Shown: piece after piece, positions 26,001 to 34,565 of the stretch
Position numbering within the stretch: position 1 is the stretch's first letter
Layout: every line of letters starts with the position of its first letter
NCBI RefSeq assembly: GCF_900091595.1
Contig: NZ_FMCW01000007.1
Span: 62,001-126,000, forward strand
Reading direction: 5' to 3'
DNA length: 64,000 nucleotides
Source: Micromonospora haikouensis
GTDB taxonomy: Bacteria; Actinomycetota; Actinomycetes; Mycobacteriales; Micromonosporaceae
Notes under the pieces: model-generated
What the model was told of the DNA's origin: nothing
Databases searched by the model: none
The model's input: the letters and a program-made list of their open reading frames with translations, nothing else
Made by a program: the position numbers and the translations under genes

Positions 26001-26251
26001 CGGCGAACGTGAAAGCGGGTAAAAAGGTAGAAAACGAAAAGAGTTAGGGCGATGGAGCTAACCGGGCTTAGGAATCCGGTGATCGAGGTGCAGGCCGCGC
26101 GTGCCGGGTCGGCCGTGTCGCCGGGTTGCCCGGAGGCCCGGCAGAAGTTCCACCACCCCGGCACGTATCTGCCGAGTCCCGTCCAACCGAAGATGTGGTG
26201 AGCGAACAGGTGGAACAGCGGCTCGATCAACTGGGTGATGGTGCAGACCAA
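23086..26251 (-). pseudogene. NACHT-like membrane NTPase gene interrupted by a frameshift at a 13-base C tract
   Basis: Two adjacent frames form one gene of about 1050 codons. The first part has membrane segments (one near residues 63-80, another upstream of the start), then a NACHT-type NTPase: Walker A 'GGVGSGKT' (135-142), Walker B 'LAVLADGLEE' (210-219) and the 'IASRP' strand (249-253). At 24603-24615 a run of 13 C (coding strand) breaks the frame. The second frame continues with sensible protein ('PCWQLEFYAAALEIDTSASL') to 23086, ending in a cysteine-rich region ('CDPGATCLDDCDFRLC'). The start is unclear: the first canonical codon is a TTG at 26249-26251, yet the frame is open and hydrophobic ('WHWIFLLALVTIVVLV') further upstream to about 26405. 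NACHT proteins often act in defence or signalling; this role is inferred. Confidence 0.7.
24603..24615 (+). repeat. Homopolymer of 13 G (13 C in the coding strand)
   Basis: The longest single-base run noticed in the window. It lies in the NACHT-like gene exactly where the reading frame shifts, and would encode Pro-Pro-Pro-Pro. Slippage during replication, transcription or sequencing is possible. Confidence 0.95.
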
Positions 26252-26675
26252 AACGACGATGGTTACGAGCGCGAGGAGGAAGATCCAGTGCCACGGATAG
26301 TGCCACCAGCGTGCCCTGGTCGGGAATGCCGTCGCCCGCTGGAGCTGCTGTTCGCGTAGATCGCCGCCCAGTATCGTCTGGGTGCGGCGGGACAGCCGCG
26401 ATCACCAGATCCTGGGCATCCAGAGCCACCCGCGGAAGAGCGGACCGCGCATGCGCCGAACCCCCCGTCCGCCGTCCACCCGGACCCGAGGGTGAGCGGC
26501 GCTCACATGACGTCTTGACTGAGGCTAGTCAGGCGCTACCGGGGCGCGGGCCGTAATCACGGAACCTGGCGGCCGGGCTGAACATGTCGCGTGGCGCGGT
26601 CGCGGCGGCGTGCACTGCGGCGTCCGGAAAACATGATCGCCGTCGACTGGCATGCCGGCTGGGCAGAATGATCGG
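26252..26675. other. Intergenic region between divergent NACHT-like and DedA genes
   Basis: The first ~150 bases probably still encode the N-terminus of the NACHT-like protein (open, hydrophobic frame without a canonical start). The rest shows no convincing gene. A short inverted repeat TGACT/AGTCA lies around 26516-26532 next to a TTGACT sequence that could be part of a promoter. Both genes' promoters must lie here. Confidence 0.45.
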
Positions 26676-27290
26676 GTGGACCGGGTGTTGGCGGTGCTGG
26701 TGGCGTTGCCGCCCGCGCTGGTGCTCGCCCTGGTCTTCCTGCTGCCCGCGCTGGAAGCGTCGACGTTCCTGGGGCTGTTCGTGCCGGGGGAGATCGCCGT
26801 GCTGGTCGGCGGGGTGGTGGCGCACTCCGGCCGGCTGCCGCTGTGGGCCGTGATCGTGGCCGCGGTGGCGGGGGCGGCGCTGGGCGACCAGGCCGGCTAC
26901 CTGGTCGGCCGCCGCTACGGCCGCCGGCTGCTGGCGCGTACGCCCCGGCGGTTCGTCCGCTCGGGCGAACTGCGGCGTGCGCTCGACCTGGTGCGCCGCC
27001 GGGGCGCGCTCGCCGTGGTGATCGGCCGCTGGGCGGCGGCGCTGCGGGCCCTGGTGCCGGGGATCGCCGGGCTCAGCGGGATGCCGCAGGCCACGTTCAC
27101 CCTGGCCAACGTGGCCGGCGGGCTGCTCTGGTCGGTCACGGTCGCGGTGCTCGGGTTCCTCGCGGGCGCCTCGTACCGGCTGCTGGAGCGTCGTCTCGGC
27201 CTCGGCGGGGAGGCGGTGCTGGCCGTGATCGTGGTGGTGGTGGTGGCGGTGCGGCTGTGGCGGCACCACCGGGCGGCCCGCCGGGGCTGA
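26676..27290 (+). CDS. DedA/SNARE-associated family membrane protein
   Basis: A 204-residue integral membrane protein with about five hydrophobic segments. 'FLLPALEASTFLGLFVPGEI' is the DedA re-entrant region with the conserved 'E....l.lPgE', 'GAALGDQAGYLVGRRYGRRL' is the usual G..lGd..gY..Gr..G motif, and 'VIGRWAAALRALVPGIAGLS' holds the conserved Arg and 'F.P..AG..' pattern. DedA proteins are needed for membrane homeostasis and some flip undecaprenyl phosphate or other lipids. The substrate here is unknown. The start is uncertain: GTG at 26676 gives 'VDRVLAVLVALPPAL', an upstream ATG at 26652 adds eight polar residues, and neither has a strong ribosome site. Confidence 0.85.
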   Translation: MDRVLAVLVALPPALVLALVFLLPALEASTFLGLFVPGEIAVLVGGVVAHSGRLPLWAVIVAAVAGAALGDQAGYLVGRRYGRRLLARTPRRFVRSGELRRALDLVRRRGALAVVIGRWAAALRALVPGIAGLSGMPQATFTLANVAGGLLWSVTVAVLGFLAGASYRLLERRLGLGGEAVLAVIVVVVVAVRLWRHHRAARRG

Positions 27291-27371
27291 CCCCTGTGCG
27301 CCCTGATCGGGTGGTCGACGTGCCGGGACGGGGAAGAGAGGGGGCCCCCGCCCCGGCACGCCGAGTCAGGT

Positions 27372-27420
27372 GAGAAGGGGACCCTTCTCTACCGTATGCG
27401 TTAACAAGGGGCCCCTCCTT
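27372..27420. repeat. Paired palindromic hairpin element, probable bidirectional terminator
   Basis: An 8-bp stem GAGAAGGG/CCCTTCTC (27372-27389) and a palindrome AGGGGCCCCT (27407-27416) flank a spacer containing GTTAAC. The element fills the gap between the convergent DedA and pectate lyase genes. I recall similar AAGGGGCCCCTT-type elements scattered between Micromonospora genes, but only this copy is in the window. Confidence 0.6.
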
Positions 27421-28773
27421 TCACAGCGGCAGGCGGTTTGCGCCGGCGAGCGCGCCGACCACCAGCGGGACCAGCGGCGCGGGCAGCACCTGACCGTGGC
27501 GCAGGGCCGGCGTCCAACCGGCGTCGGTGCCCAGGTCGGGGTCGTGGGTCGCGTTGTACGCGGCCACCAGGTCGACCGGGCGGGCCCGGTCGCCGTCGGC
27601 GCGCACCCAGTTGCCGCGGGTGGTGACGGCGGTGCCGCCCCAGTCGTAGAGCAGGTCCTCGGCGGCGATGCCCGCGCCGAGGGTGAAGTGGTTGTTCTCC
27701 ACGTACGCGGCGGACTGCACCCCGACGCCGACGGCGTACTCGAAGCCCTCGCCGGAGAGCCGGTACCAGTTGTTGTAGACGTCGACCTGGCCGAACCGGA
27801 CGCGCGGCAGCCGCTGCAGCACCCGGTCGAACATGTTGTGGTGCAGGGTCACCTTGAGCCGGCCGACGTCCGGGCCGACGGTGTTCGACGAGCCGATCAG
27901 CATGAGCTTGTCCCGGCCGACGAACCGGTTGTACGAGGCGGTGACCAGGCTGGCGGTGTGGGTGATGTCCAGGGAGCCGTCGTGCACCTGGTAGGGGCGG
28001 CCGAAGTACACCGGCTGCGCGCTGTCGGGGTTGTCGCCGTCGGTGAACGTGTTGTGGTCGACCCAGACGTGTTCGCTGCGGCGCACCGAGACCTGGTCGT
28101 ACTGGGAGTTCCAGTTGCCGGTCGCGCCGTCGGTCGGTGACCAGGCCGGGAAGCAGTCCCGGGCGTCGTCGAAGGTGAGGTTCCGCAGGATCACGTTGTT
28201 CGCGGTGTCGATCATCAGGGTCAGCCCGGTGAGCGTCGCCCCGCGCAGCCCCACGATGGTGGTGTTCGGGCCGACGTTGATCTGGGTCTGCTTCGTCTGG
28301 TTGGCCACCGAGCGCACCCGCGCGGCCTCCAGCGGCCCGGTCGGGGGCACCATGCCCCAGACGGCCGGATCGTACGCGGTGAGGTAGGCCGCCTGCGAGT
28401 ACTCCGGGTCGGCCAGGTCGGCGCAGCCGAGCAGGCCGCCGTCGGCGGCCTCGAAGCCGTCGATCACGCCGTCGACGACGATCACCTTGGGCGTGGTGTT
28501 GGTGCGGTTGGTGGCGTTGTCGCCGCCGAGGGCGTCGACCAGCTCGGCGCGGGTGCGCACGAGGTGGACCTGGTCGGCGGCGGCGGCGGAGCCGCCGGTG
28601 GTGCCGACGCCGTCGGCCGCCCAGCCGTCGCCGGCGGGCAGCGTCTGGCGGGCGAACCGTTCGACGGGTCGGGGCACCGGGCCGCCGGCGTCGGCGGGCG
28701 CGGCGGCCGCCGCGCCCGGTGTGACCAGCAGGGACAGGGCGACCAGGGCCGCCCCGGGAAAGCGGTGGCGCAT
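27421..28773 (-). CDS. Secreted pectate lyase (polysaccharide lyase family 1)
   Basis: A 450-residue secreted parallel beta-helix enzyme. Residues 1-26 are a signal peptide (ends 'GAAAAAPA'). PL1 motifs are clear: 'TTIVGLRGATLTG', 'HVWVDHNTFTDGDNPDS' (WVDH 237-240, calcium-binding acids nearby), 'DGSLDITHTASLVTASYNRF', and 'RVLQRLPRVRFGQVDVYNNW', where Arg324 matches the catalytic arginine of PelC-type enzymes. It cleaves polygalacturonate outside the cell by beta-elimination and feeds the uronate genes that follow. The ATG has GGAGAG upstream. The 253-base spacer upstream is AT-rich around 28850-28900 and carries short inverted repeats (ACTCA..TGAGT at 28857-28868, ATGCA..TGCAT at 28882-28898) that may be promoter or operator elements. 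Confidence 0.92.
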   Translation of the reverse strand: MRHRFPGAALVALSLLVTPGAAAAAPADAGGPVPRPVERFARQTLPAGDGWAADGVGTTGGSAAAADQVHLVRTRAELVDALGGDNATNRTNTTPKVIVVDGVIDGFEAADGGLLGCADLADPEYSQAAYLTAYDPAVWGMVPPTGPLEAARVRSVANQTKQTQINVGPNTTIVGLRGATLTGLTLMIDTANNVILRNLTFDDARDCFPAWSPTDGATGNWNSQYDQVSVRRSEHVWVDHNTFTDGDNPDSAQPVYFGRPYQVHDGSLDITHTASLVTASYNRFVGRDKLMLIGSSNTVGPDVGRLKVTLHHNMFDRVLQRLPRVRFGQVDVYNNWYRLSGEGFEYAVGVGVQSAAYVENNHFTLGAGIAAEDLLYDWGGTAVTTRGNWVRADGDRARPVDLVAAYNATHDPDLGTDAGWTPALRHGQVLPAPLVPLVVGALAGANRLPL

Positions 28774-29026
28774 GAGGACTCTCCGAAGGGGTCTGTCGGT
28801 GCGGCGGATTCCGTAACGGGTACGAAATGCCGGTACGACTGACCGTAAGGAAAATCACTCAAGTGAGTCAATAATCTCTATATGCAGCTATGTTGCATCA
28901 AATCGTGACAGGCGGCATTTGCCCGACCGATCGCGGTCGCGAACGCGGTGGTTGCGCCCGATTTGCGGGTGCGGCAGTCGCCCGTCGTTTGCAGTGCGTT
29001 TTCACTGGCCCGGCACGGGCCCCGCC

Positions 29027-30223
29027 TCAGGCCTCCTCCTCCCTCGTCAGCTCGGTGCGCACCGGCGGCACCGCCCACGGCACGCCCAGCTCCGACAGCA
29101 GCGCCCCGGACCCGGCCGCCTCCCGCAGCGCCGCGTTGACGCCGCGCACGGTCAGCACCCGGTCCGGCCCCTGGCCGGCCGCGGTCACCAGGTCGCCGCC
29201 GAGCAGCGTCGGCTCGGGCGCGGCCTGGACCGCCTCCAGCACGGCCGTGAACGGCGCCGTGCGGGCCAGCGGGGCGATCAGCGGCGTCCCGGCCGGGTCG
29301 GCCCGGTGCGCCAGCAGGTTCTCCAGCAGGCCGCGCCGCCCCGGCACCTCGCGGGGCGCGTCGTCGCCGGGCAGCAGCAGCCGGTCCGTCGGATATTCCA
29401 GCACCGCCCGCCCGGCCGAGCCCGTCACGATCACCTCCCCGGCGACGAAGTCCTCGCCGGCCAGGGTCACCGCCGCCACGATCGGCGGCCCGGAGCGCGG
29501 CACGACCCGCAGGGCCGCCGTGTCGTCCACCTCGATGGGGCGCACCCGGTAGCGCTCCAGCTCGATCGTCGCCGGCCGCACCGGCGTGCCGGTGACGGCC
29601 TCGGCCACGGCGAGGCACTGCATCACGGCGTGGGCGAGCGGGTTGGCCAGCGCCCCGTCGAGCACCGGCCGGCCGTGCAGCGTGCGCCGGCCCGCCCAGG
29701 GGGCCCGCGCGTAGTAGCCGTCCGAGCGCTGCCAGGCGGCCACCGTGGCGATGCCGGTGACGGTGCCGAGCCGCCCCGCCGTCACCGCCGCCGTCAGCTC
29801 GGCCAGCGCCGCCGAGCCGAGGGCCTGGAAGCCGACCTGGCAGGCCCGGCCCGTCTCGGCCACGGCGGCGGCCAGCAGCCGGTGCTCGGCCATCGACAGC
29901 ACCGGCGGCTTCTCCAGCAGCACGTCCGCCCCGGCGGCCAGCACGTCCCGGGCGATCGGCAGGTGGGTGTGCGGCGGGGTGCAGACCACCACCACGTCCG
30001 GCCTGGCCACCGCGAGCATCTGGGCGTGGTCGGTGAAGACCGCCGCGTCGGCCGGCAGCGGCGCCGCCGGCTCCGGCTCGATCGGGCGTACGTCGACAAG
30101 CGCGACCAGGCGCACCCGGCCGGCGTCGTGCAGCGGCGCGATCACCCGGCGGTGCCAGCGGCCGTGCCCGTTCGCGCCGATGACCGCCACCCGGGGCGGC
30201 GCGCCGGTCGCCCCCGCGCTCAC
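29027..30223 (-). CDS. Gfo/Idh/MocA family oxidoreductase
   Basis: A 398-residue NAD(P)-dependent oxidoreductase. The N-terminal Rossmann domain has 'RVAVIGANGHGRWHRR' and 'PDVVVVCTPPHTHLPIARDV', followed by the 'LLEKPPVLS' motif (usual EKP), and the C-terminal alpha/beta domain starts near residue 140. Members oxidise or reduce sugars, inositols or sugar acids. The GTG start lies 13 bases after the stop of the uronate reductase gene, so it ends the minus-strand uronate operon. It probably channels a pectin-derived sugar or sugar acid into the pathway; the exact reaction is unknown. Confidence 0.85.
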   Translation of the reverse strand: MSAGATGAPPRVAVIGANGHGRWHRRVIAPLHDAGRVRLVALVDVRPIEPEPAAPLPADAAVFTDHAQMLAVARPDVVVVCTPPHTHLPIARDVLAAGADVLLEKPPVLSMAEHRLLAAAVAETGRACQVGFQALGSAALAELTAAVTAGRLGTVTGIATVAAWQRSDGYYARAPWAGRRTLHGRPVLDGALANPLAHAVMQCLAVAEAVTGTPVRPATIELERYRVRPIEVDDTAALRVVPRSGPPIVAAVTLAGEDFVAGEVIVTGSAGRAVLEYPTDRLLLPGDDAPREVPGRRGLLENLLAHRADPAGTPLIAPLARTAPFTAVLEAVQAAPEPTLLGGDLVTAAGQGPDRVLTVRGVNAALREAAGSGALLSELGVPWAVPPVRTELTREEEA

Positions 30224-30236
30224 GCCGGCCCCGCGC

Positions 30237-31727
30237 TCATGCCGCCCCCGCGAGGGTCGCCGTGACCCCGTGCCGCTGCAGGGCGGTCAGCCAGTCGGTG
30301 ACGTCGGCGCGGACCTCGTCGTCGCCGGCCACCTCGGCGGGGAAGACCTCCCGTAGCCCGAACAGCGCCTCGACCACCCCGGCCGGGGTGCCGCCCGCGG
30401 TGGCCAGCGCGCCGGTGATCCGCTCGGCGAGCGGGTCGGCCAGCGGCAGCGCCGTGCCGTCGTCGGCGGTCCCGCACACGAACCGCATCCACGCGGCCAC
30501 CACCAGCGCCGACCAGCGGGCCGACCGGCCCGCCGCGCGCAGGTCCACGATGGTGTGCAGCACCCGCTGGGGCAGCTTCTGCGAGCCGTCCATGGCGATC
30601 TGGAGCGTGCGGTGGCGGATCGCCGGGTTGGCGAACCGCGCCAGCACCTCGTCACCGTACGCGACCATCGACACCCCGTCCGGCGGGGTGAAGCTGGCCG
30701 CCACCTCCTCGGCGACCAGCCGGCGCAGTATCCCGGTCAGCCCGGGCACGCCCAGCGCGTCGGCGACGGTCTCCCGCCCGGCGAGGGCGCCCAGGTAGGC
30801 GGTGGCCGAGTGCAGCCCGTTGAGGCCGCGCAGCTTCACCCGCTCCCACTGCCCGGCGTCGTCGGTGAGCACCGCCCCGGCCGCCTCCCACGCCGGCCGG
30901 CCGCCCGGGAAGTCGTCCTCGATCACCCACTGGCGGTACGGCTCGGCGGCCACGGCCGCCAGGTCGGCGAAGCCCAGCGCGTCGCGGGCCGCGGCGAGGG
31001 TCTGCGCCGTGCTGGCCGGCACGATCCGGTCCACCATCGTGCCGGGGAACGTGACCTGCTCGGACACCCAGGACAGCACCCGGTCGGCGGCGCCGGAGCG
31101 GGCCAGCGCCTGCTCGACCAGCCCGCGCAGCCGGGCGCCGTTGGCGGGCAGGTTGTCGCAGCTGACCAGCGCGACCGGCCCGGCGTCGGCCGCCGCCCGG
31201 GCGGCCAGCCCGCGCACCAGCAGGCCGGGCACCGTCGTCGGCGGCGCGTCGCCGGCCAGGTCGGCGGCGAGCGCCGCGTCGGGACTCAGCCGCCCGGTCA
31301 CCGGGTCGAGCTGGTACGCCTTCTCCGTCACGGTCAGGGTGACCACCCGGATCGCCGGGTCGGCCAGCAGCGCGACCACCGCGTTCGGGTCGCTCGCCGC
31401 GTGTCGGACCCCGGCCAGGGCCCCGATCACCCGGGTGCTGTCGCCCTCGCCGGACAGGGTGGTCACGCTGAACAGGTTGTCCTGCGCGGCGAACGTCTCG
31501 ACGAGGTCGGTGCTGCGCGGGGCGACACCGACGATGCCCCAGTCGCCGCCGGCCGCGCCGACCGCCGCCTCCGTGTAGACGGCCTGGTGGGCGCGGTGGA
31601 ACGCGCCGAGGCCCAGGTGCACGATGCCGGCCGGCACGGTGCCGGGGCGCAGCAGCGGTCGGCTGGCTTCGGGCAGTCGGCGCAGCGCGGCCAGCCCGAG
31701 GCGGGACGCGCCCACGGTCACCGCCAT
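30237..31727 (-). CDS. Mannitol dehydrogenase family uronate reductase (tagaturonate/fructuronate reductase-like)
   Basis: A 496-residue long-chain polyol dehydrogenase. The N-terminal 'GIVHLGLGAFHRAHQAVYTE' is the family's NAD-binding signature, 'ALVSCDNLPANGARLRGLV' is the conserved nucleotide/substrate segment, and 'KLRGLNGLHSATAYLGAL' contains the catalytic Lys with the 'N..H' pair. UxaB and UxuB of this family reduce tagaturonate to altronate or fructuronate to mannonate. With uronate isomerase in the same operon this is the expected next step. Which epimer is used cannot be told from sequence alone. The ATG overlaps the end of the dehydratase gene by 10 bases. Confidence 0.85.
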   Translation of the reverse strand: MAVTVGASRLGLAALRRLPEASRPLLRPGTVPAGIVHLGLGAFHRAHQAVYTEAAVGAAGGDWGIVGVAPRSTDLVETFAAQDNLFSVTTLSGEGDSTRVIGALAGVRHAASDPNAVVALLADPAIRVVTLTVTEKAYQLDPVTGRLSPDAALAADLAGDAPPTTVPGLLVRGLAARAAADAGPVALVSCDNLPANGARLRGLVEQALARSGAADRVLSWVSEQVTFPGTMVDRIVPASTAQTLAAARDALGFADLAAVAAEPYRQWVIEDDFPGGRPAWEAAGAVLTDDAGQWERVKLRGLNGLHSATAYLGALAGRETVADALGVPGLTGILRRLVAEEVAASFTPPDGVSMVAYGDEVLARFANPAIRHRTLQIAMDGSQKLPQRVLHTIVDLRAAGRSARWSALVVAAWMRFVCGTADDGTALPLADPLAERITGALATAGGTPAGVVEALFGLREVFPAEVAGDDEVRADVTDWLTALQRHGVTATLAGAA

Positions 31728-33022
31728 GCCGGGCCGTCCGGGAAGCGGAACTCGACGATCGACTCGGGGCGCATGGTGGCGCTGTAGCCGGGCGCGGTGG
31801 GCAGCAGGTAGCGCCCGTCCCGGGTGCGGACCGGGTCGACGAAGTGCTCGTGCAGGTGGTCGACGTACTCGACCATCCGGCCGTCGAGGCTGGTGCCGAC
31901 GCGCAGGAAGTCGAAGACGGCCAGGTGCTGGACGTACTCGCAGAGGCCGACGCCGCCGGCGTGCGGGCAGATCGGCACGCCGAACTTCGCCGCCATGACG
32001 ATCTCCGCGAGCACCTCGTTGACCCCGCCGACGCGGCAGGCGTCGATCTGCATGACGCCGATCGCCTCGGCCTGGAGCAGCTGCTTGAAGATCACCCGGT
32101 TGGCGGCCACCTCGCCGGTGGCCACCCGGCACCGGCCGCCGGTCAGCTCGGTCACCGCGCGGGCGATCCGGGCGTGGCCGAGGATGTCGTCGGCGTGCGT
32201 CGGCTCCTCGATCCAGTACGGGTCGACCTCCGCCAGCGCCGTCATGTTGGTGATCGCCTCGTCGACGTCCCACACCTGGTTGGCGTCCATCATCAGCAGC
32301 GCGTCCGGGCCGATCTCGGCGCGGATGATCCGCGCGCGGCGCAGGTCGTCGGCCGGTGGGCCGCCCACCTTCATCTTCATCGCCCGCCAGCCCGCCGCGT
32401 ACGCCTCGCGGGTCAGCGCCCGGACCTTCTCGTCGGGATAGCCCAGCCACCCGACCGACGTGGTGTACGACGGAAAGCCGTCGCGCTCCAGCAGGGCGAC
32501 CCGGTCGGCCATCCCGTCGCGGCCCTTGTCGAGGATGGTGGCCGCCTCGTCGGGGGTGAGGGCGTCGGTGATGTGGTGGAAGTCGATGCTGGCCACGAGC
32601 TCCTCGGTGGGCAGTTCGGCGAGGAACCGCCACATCGGCTTGCCGGCGAGCTTGGCCCGCAGGTCCCACACGGCGTTGACCAGCGCGCCGGTGGCCATGT
32701 GGATGACGCCCTTCTCCGGGCCCAGCCAGCGCAGCTGCACGTCGGCGCTGAGCGAGCGCCAGAACGTCACCGGCTCGGCGACGATCTCCTCGATCGTGCG
32801 GCCCCGCACGTGGTGGGCCAGGGCACGCACGGCGGCGCAGGTGATCTCGTTGCCCCGCCCGTTGGTGAAGGTGAAACCCGCGCCGACCACCCCGGCGTCG
32901 GTGCCCAGCTCGACGTACGTCGCCGAGTAGTCGCCCTTGTTGATCGCGTCCGAGCCGTCGCCGGCCGCCGCGGTCGGGAAGCGCACGTCGTGCACATCGA
33001 CGGAGGTGATCCTGACACTCAC
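31718..33022 (-). CDS. Enolase-superfamily sugar-acid dehydratase, L-fuconate dehydratase-like
   Basis: A 434-residue mandelate-racemase/enolase-superfamily enzyme. The set of active-site residues is complete: Lys218 in 'KMKVGG', metal ligands Asp246 ('MMDANQ'), Glu272 ('IEEPT') and Glu304 ('ATGEV'), and the general acid/base His354 in 'PHAGGVGLCEYVQH'. The 'PHAGGVGLCE' stretch and 'SIDFHHITDAL' are characteristic of L-fuconate dehydratases. The gene sits between uronate isomerase and uronate reductase, exactly where altronate or mannonate dehydratase would be expected, and none of the classic UxaA/UxuA types is present. From memory, characterised FucD also acts on several other aldonates, D-altronate among them. 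It probably makes 2-keto-3-deoxygluconate here. The GTG start overlaps the isomerase stop. Confidence 0.85.
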   Translation of the reverse strand: MSVRITSVDVHDVRFPTAAAGDGSDAINKGDYSATYVELGTDAGVVGAGFTFTNGRGNEITCAAVRALAHHVRGRTIEEIVAEPVTFWRSLSADVQLRWLGPEKGVIHMATGALVNAVWDLRAKLAGKPMWRFLAELPTEELVASIDFHHITDALTPDEAATILDKGRDGMADRVALLERDGFPSYTTSVGWLGYPDEKVRALTREAYAAGWRAMKMKVGGPPADDLRRARIIRAEIGPDALLMMDANQVWDVDEAITNMTALAEVDPYWIEEPTHADDILGHARIARAVTELTGGRCRVATGEVAANRVIFKQLLQAEAIGVMQIDACRVGGVNEVLAEIVMAAKFGVPICPHAGGVGLCEYVQHLAVFDFLRVGTSLDGRMVEYVDHLHEHFVDPVRTRDGRYLLPTAPGYSATMRPESIVEFRFPDGPAWR

Positions 33023-34449
33023 AGCTGTTCCCCGATCTTGTAGACCCTCTTGGGCAGGCGGTAGGCGAGGTCGACGATGGTCTCCGCGGCCTCGTCCTCG
33101 GTCAGCCGGTGTTCGGCGACCAGCCGGGCGAGGAAGCCGGCGTCGACGCGGCGGGCCACGTCGTGGCGCACCGGGATGGAGCAGAACGCCCGGGTGTCGT
33201 CGACGAACCCGGCCGTGTTGTAGAAGCCGGCGGTCTCGGTGACCGCCTCCCGGAACCGGCGCAGCACCTCGGGGGAGTCCAGGAACCACCAGGGCGCGCC
33301 CAGGTAGAGGGCCGCGTAGCCGCCGGCGAGCGGGGCCAACTCCCGGGTGAAGGTGTACTCGTCGAGGGTGTAGACCACCACCCGCAGCCGGGGGTCGTTG
33401 CCGTGGGCGTCCAGCAGCGGGGTGAGCGCGTGCAGGTACTCGGTGGCCTGCGGGATGTCCCCGCCGACGTCGCGGCCGTGCCGGGCGTACAGCCAGCGGT
33501 TGTGGTTGCGCACCGAGCCGGGGTGCAGCTGCATCACCAGGCCGTCGTCGAGCGACATCCGGGCGAACTCCAGCAGCATGTGCGCCCGGAACGCCTCCGC
33601 GTCGGCGGCGTCGGCCGTGCCGCGCAGGCCCCGCTCGTACAGCGCCGCGGCCTCCCGGGCGTCGAGGTCCAGGGTCTGCGCGGTCGGGTGGCCGTGGTCG
33701 GAGCAGGTCGCGCCGGCCGCGATGAACGCCTCCCGGCGCCGCCGCAGGGCGGCCAGGAAGCCGGCGTACGTGCCGGTGTCCTCCCCGGCGACCGCGCCGA
33801 GCTGCTCGACGTTGCCGGCCCAGTTGTCGAACTCCATGTCGACCACGTTGTCCGGGCGGAAGGTGGTGACCACCTTGCCGCCGGGGCCGCCCCAGCCGTC
33901 GGCGGCGAGCTTCGCGTGCTGGGCCAGGTCGTCCAGGGGCGACTCGGTGGTGGCCAGCACCTCGATGTTGAACCGGTCGAACAGGGCCCGGGGCCGGAAC
34001 TCGGGCTCGGCGAGGCGGGCCGCGACCTGGTCGTACACGGCGTCGGCGGTGGCGGGTGACAGGGGGGTGTCGACCCCGAAGACCTCGGTGAGGGTCTGCT
34101 CCAGCCACAGCCGCGACGGGGTGCCCCGGAACAGGTGCCAGCCGTCGACGAAGCGCCGCCAGATCTTCCTGCCATCGGTCTCCACCGGGCTGCCGTCCAC
34201 CGTGGGGACGCCCAGCTCGGCCGGGGGCACGCCCTGGCTGAGCAGCATCCGGGTCAGGTAGTGGTCGGGCACGATGATCAGCCGGGAGGGGTCCGGGAAG
34301 GGCCGGTCCTCGGCCAGCAGGGCCGGGTCGACGTGCCCGTGCGGGGAGATGATCGGTTGCTCCGCCGCCAGCGCGTACAGCTGCCGGGCCAGCGCGCGCA
34401 GGCCCGGGTCGGCGGGGAGGAGCAGGTCGGGTCGGGAGGTGGTCGGCAC
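33019..34449 (-). CDS. uxaC: Glucuronate/galacturonate isomerase
   Basis: A 476-residue uronate isomerase of the amidohydrolase superfamily. 'QPIISPHGHVDPALLAEDRP' holds the metal-binding HxH near the N-terminus; 'PDHYLTRMLLSQGV', 'FNIEVLATTESPLDDL', 'VVTTFRPDNVVD' and 'MVMQLHPGSVRNHN'-type sequence (here 'GLVMQLHPGSVRNHNRWLY') with 'LYLGAPWWFLDSPE' are hallmark UxaC segments. It converts D-galacturonate to D-tagaturonate and D-glucuronate to D-fructuronate in the cytoplasm. The GTG at 34447-34449 has GAGGAG ten bases upstream. It leads a tightly overlapping unit with the dehydratase, the reductase and an oxidoreductase, 116 bases downstream of another Gfo/Idh/MocA gene. Confidence 0.93.
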   Translation of the reverse strand: MPTTSRPDLLLPADPGLRALARQLYALAAEQPIISPHGHVDPALLAEDRPFPDPSRLIIVPDHYLTRMLLSQGVPPAELGVPTVDGSPVETDGRKIWRRFVDGWHLFRGTPSRLWLEQTLTEVFGVDTPLSPATADAVYDQVAARLAEPEFRPRALFDRFNIEVLATTESPLDDLAQHAKLAADGWGGPGGKVVTTFRPDNVVDMEFDNWAGNVEQLGAVAGEDTGTYAGFLAALRRRREAFIAAGATCSDHGHPTAQTLDLDAREAAALYERGLRGTADAADAEAFRAHMLLEFARMSLDDGLVMQLHPGSVRNHNRWLYARHGRDVGGDIPQATEYLHALTPLLDAHGNDPRLRVVVYTLDEYTFTRELAPLAGGYAALYLGAPWWFLDSPEVLRRFREAVTETAGFYNTAGFVDDTRAFCSIPVRHDVARRVDAGFLARLVAEHRLTEDEAAETIVDLAYRLPKRVYKIGEQL

Positions 34450-34565
34450 GTCGGATGGCTCCTCGGATGCGGTCGATGGTGCGGGGACGGGCCGGCGGGG
34501 CCGGGCAGCGCCGGCCGGCCCCGGCGGGGCGGGCCGCTGAGGCGGCGCGCCCCGGGCGCGGTCGG

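Noticed and set aside
26058..26429. Alternative N-terminal ORF for the NACHT-like gene
   Set aside because: Only its first ~15 residues look protein-like; after that the hydrophobic coding signal lies in a different frame.
28878..29618. Open frame of 246 residues upstream of the pectate lyase
   Set aside because: It runs mostly through the Gfo/Idh/MocA gene in another frame and is Arg/Gly-rich without motifs.
31718..34108. Apparent fusion of uronate isomerase antisense frames to the dehydratase
   Set aside because: The upstream part is out of frame with uronate isomerase. The dehydratase starts at the GTG at 33022, where the conserved protein begins.
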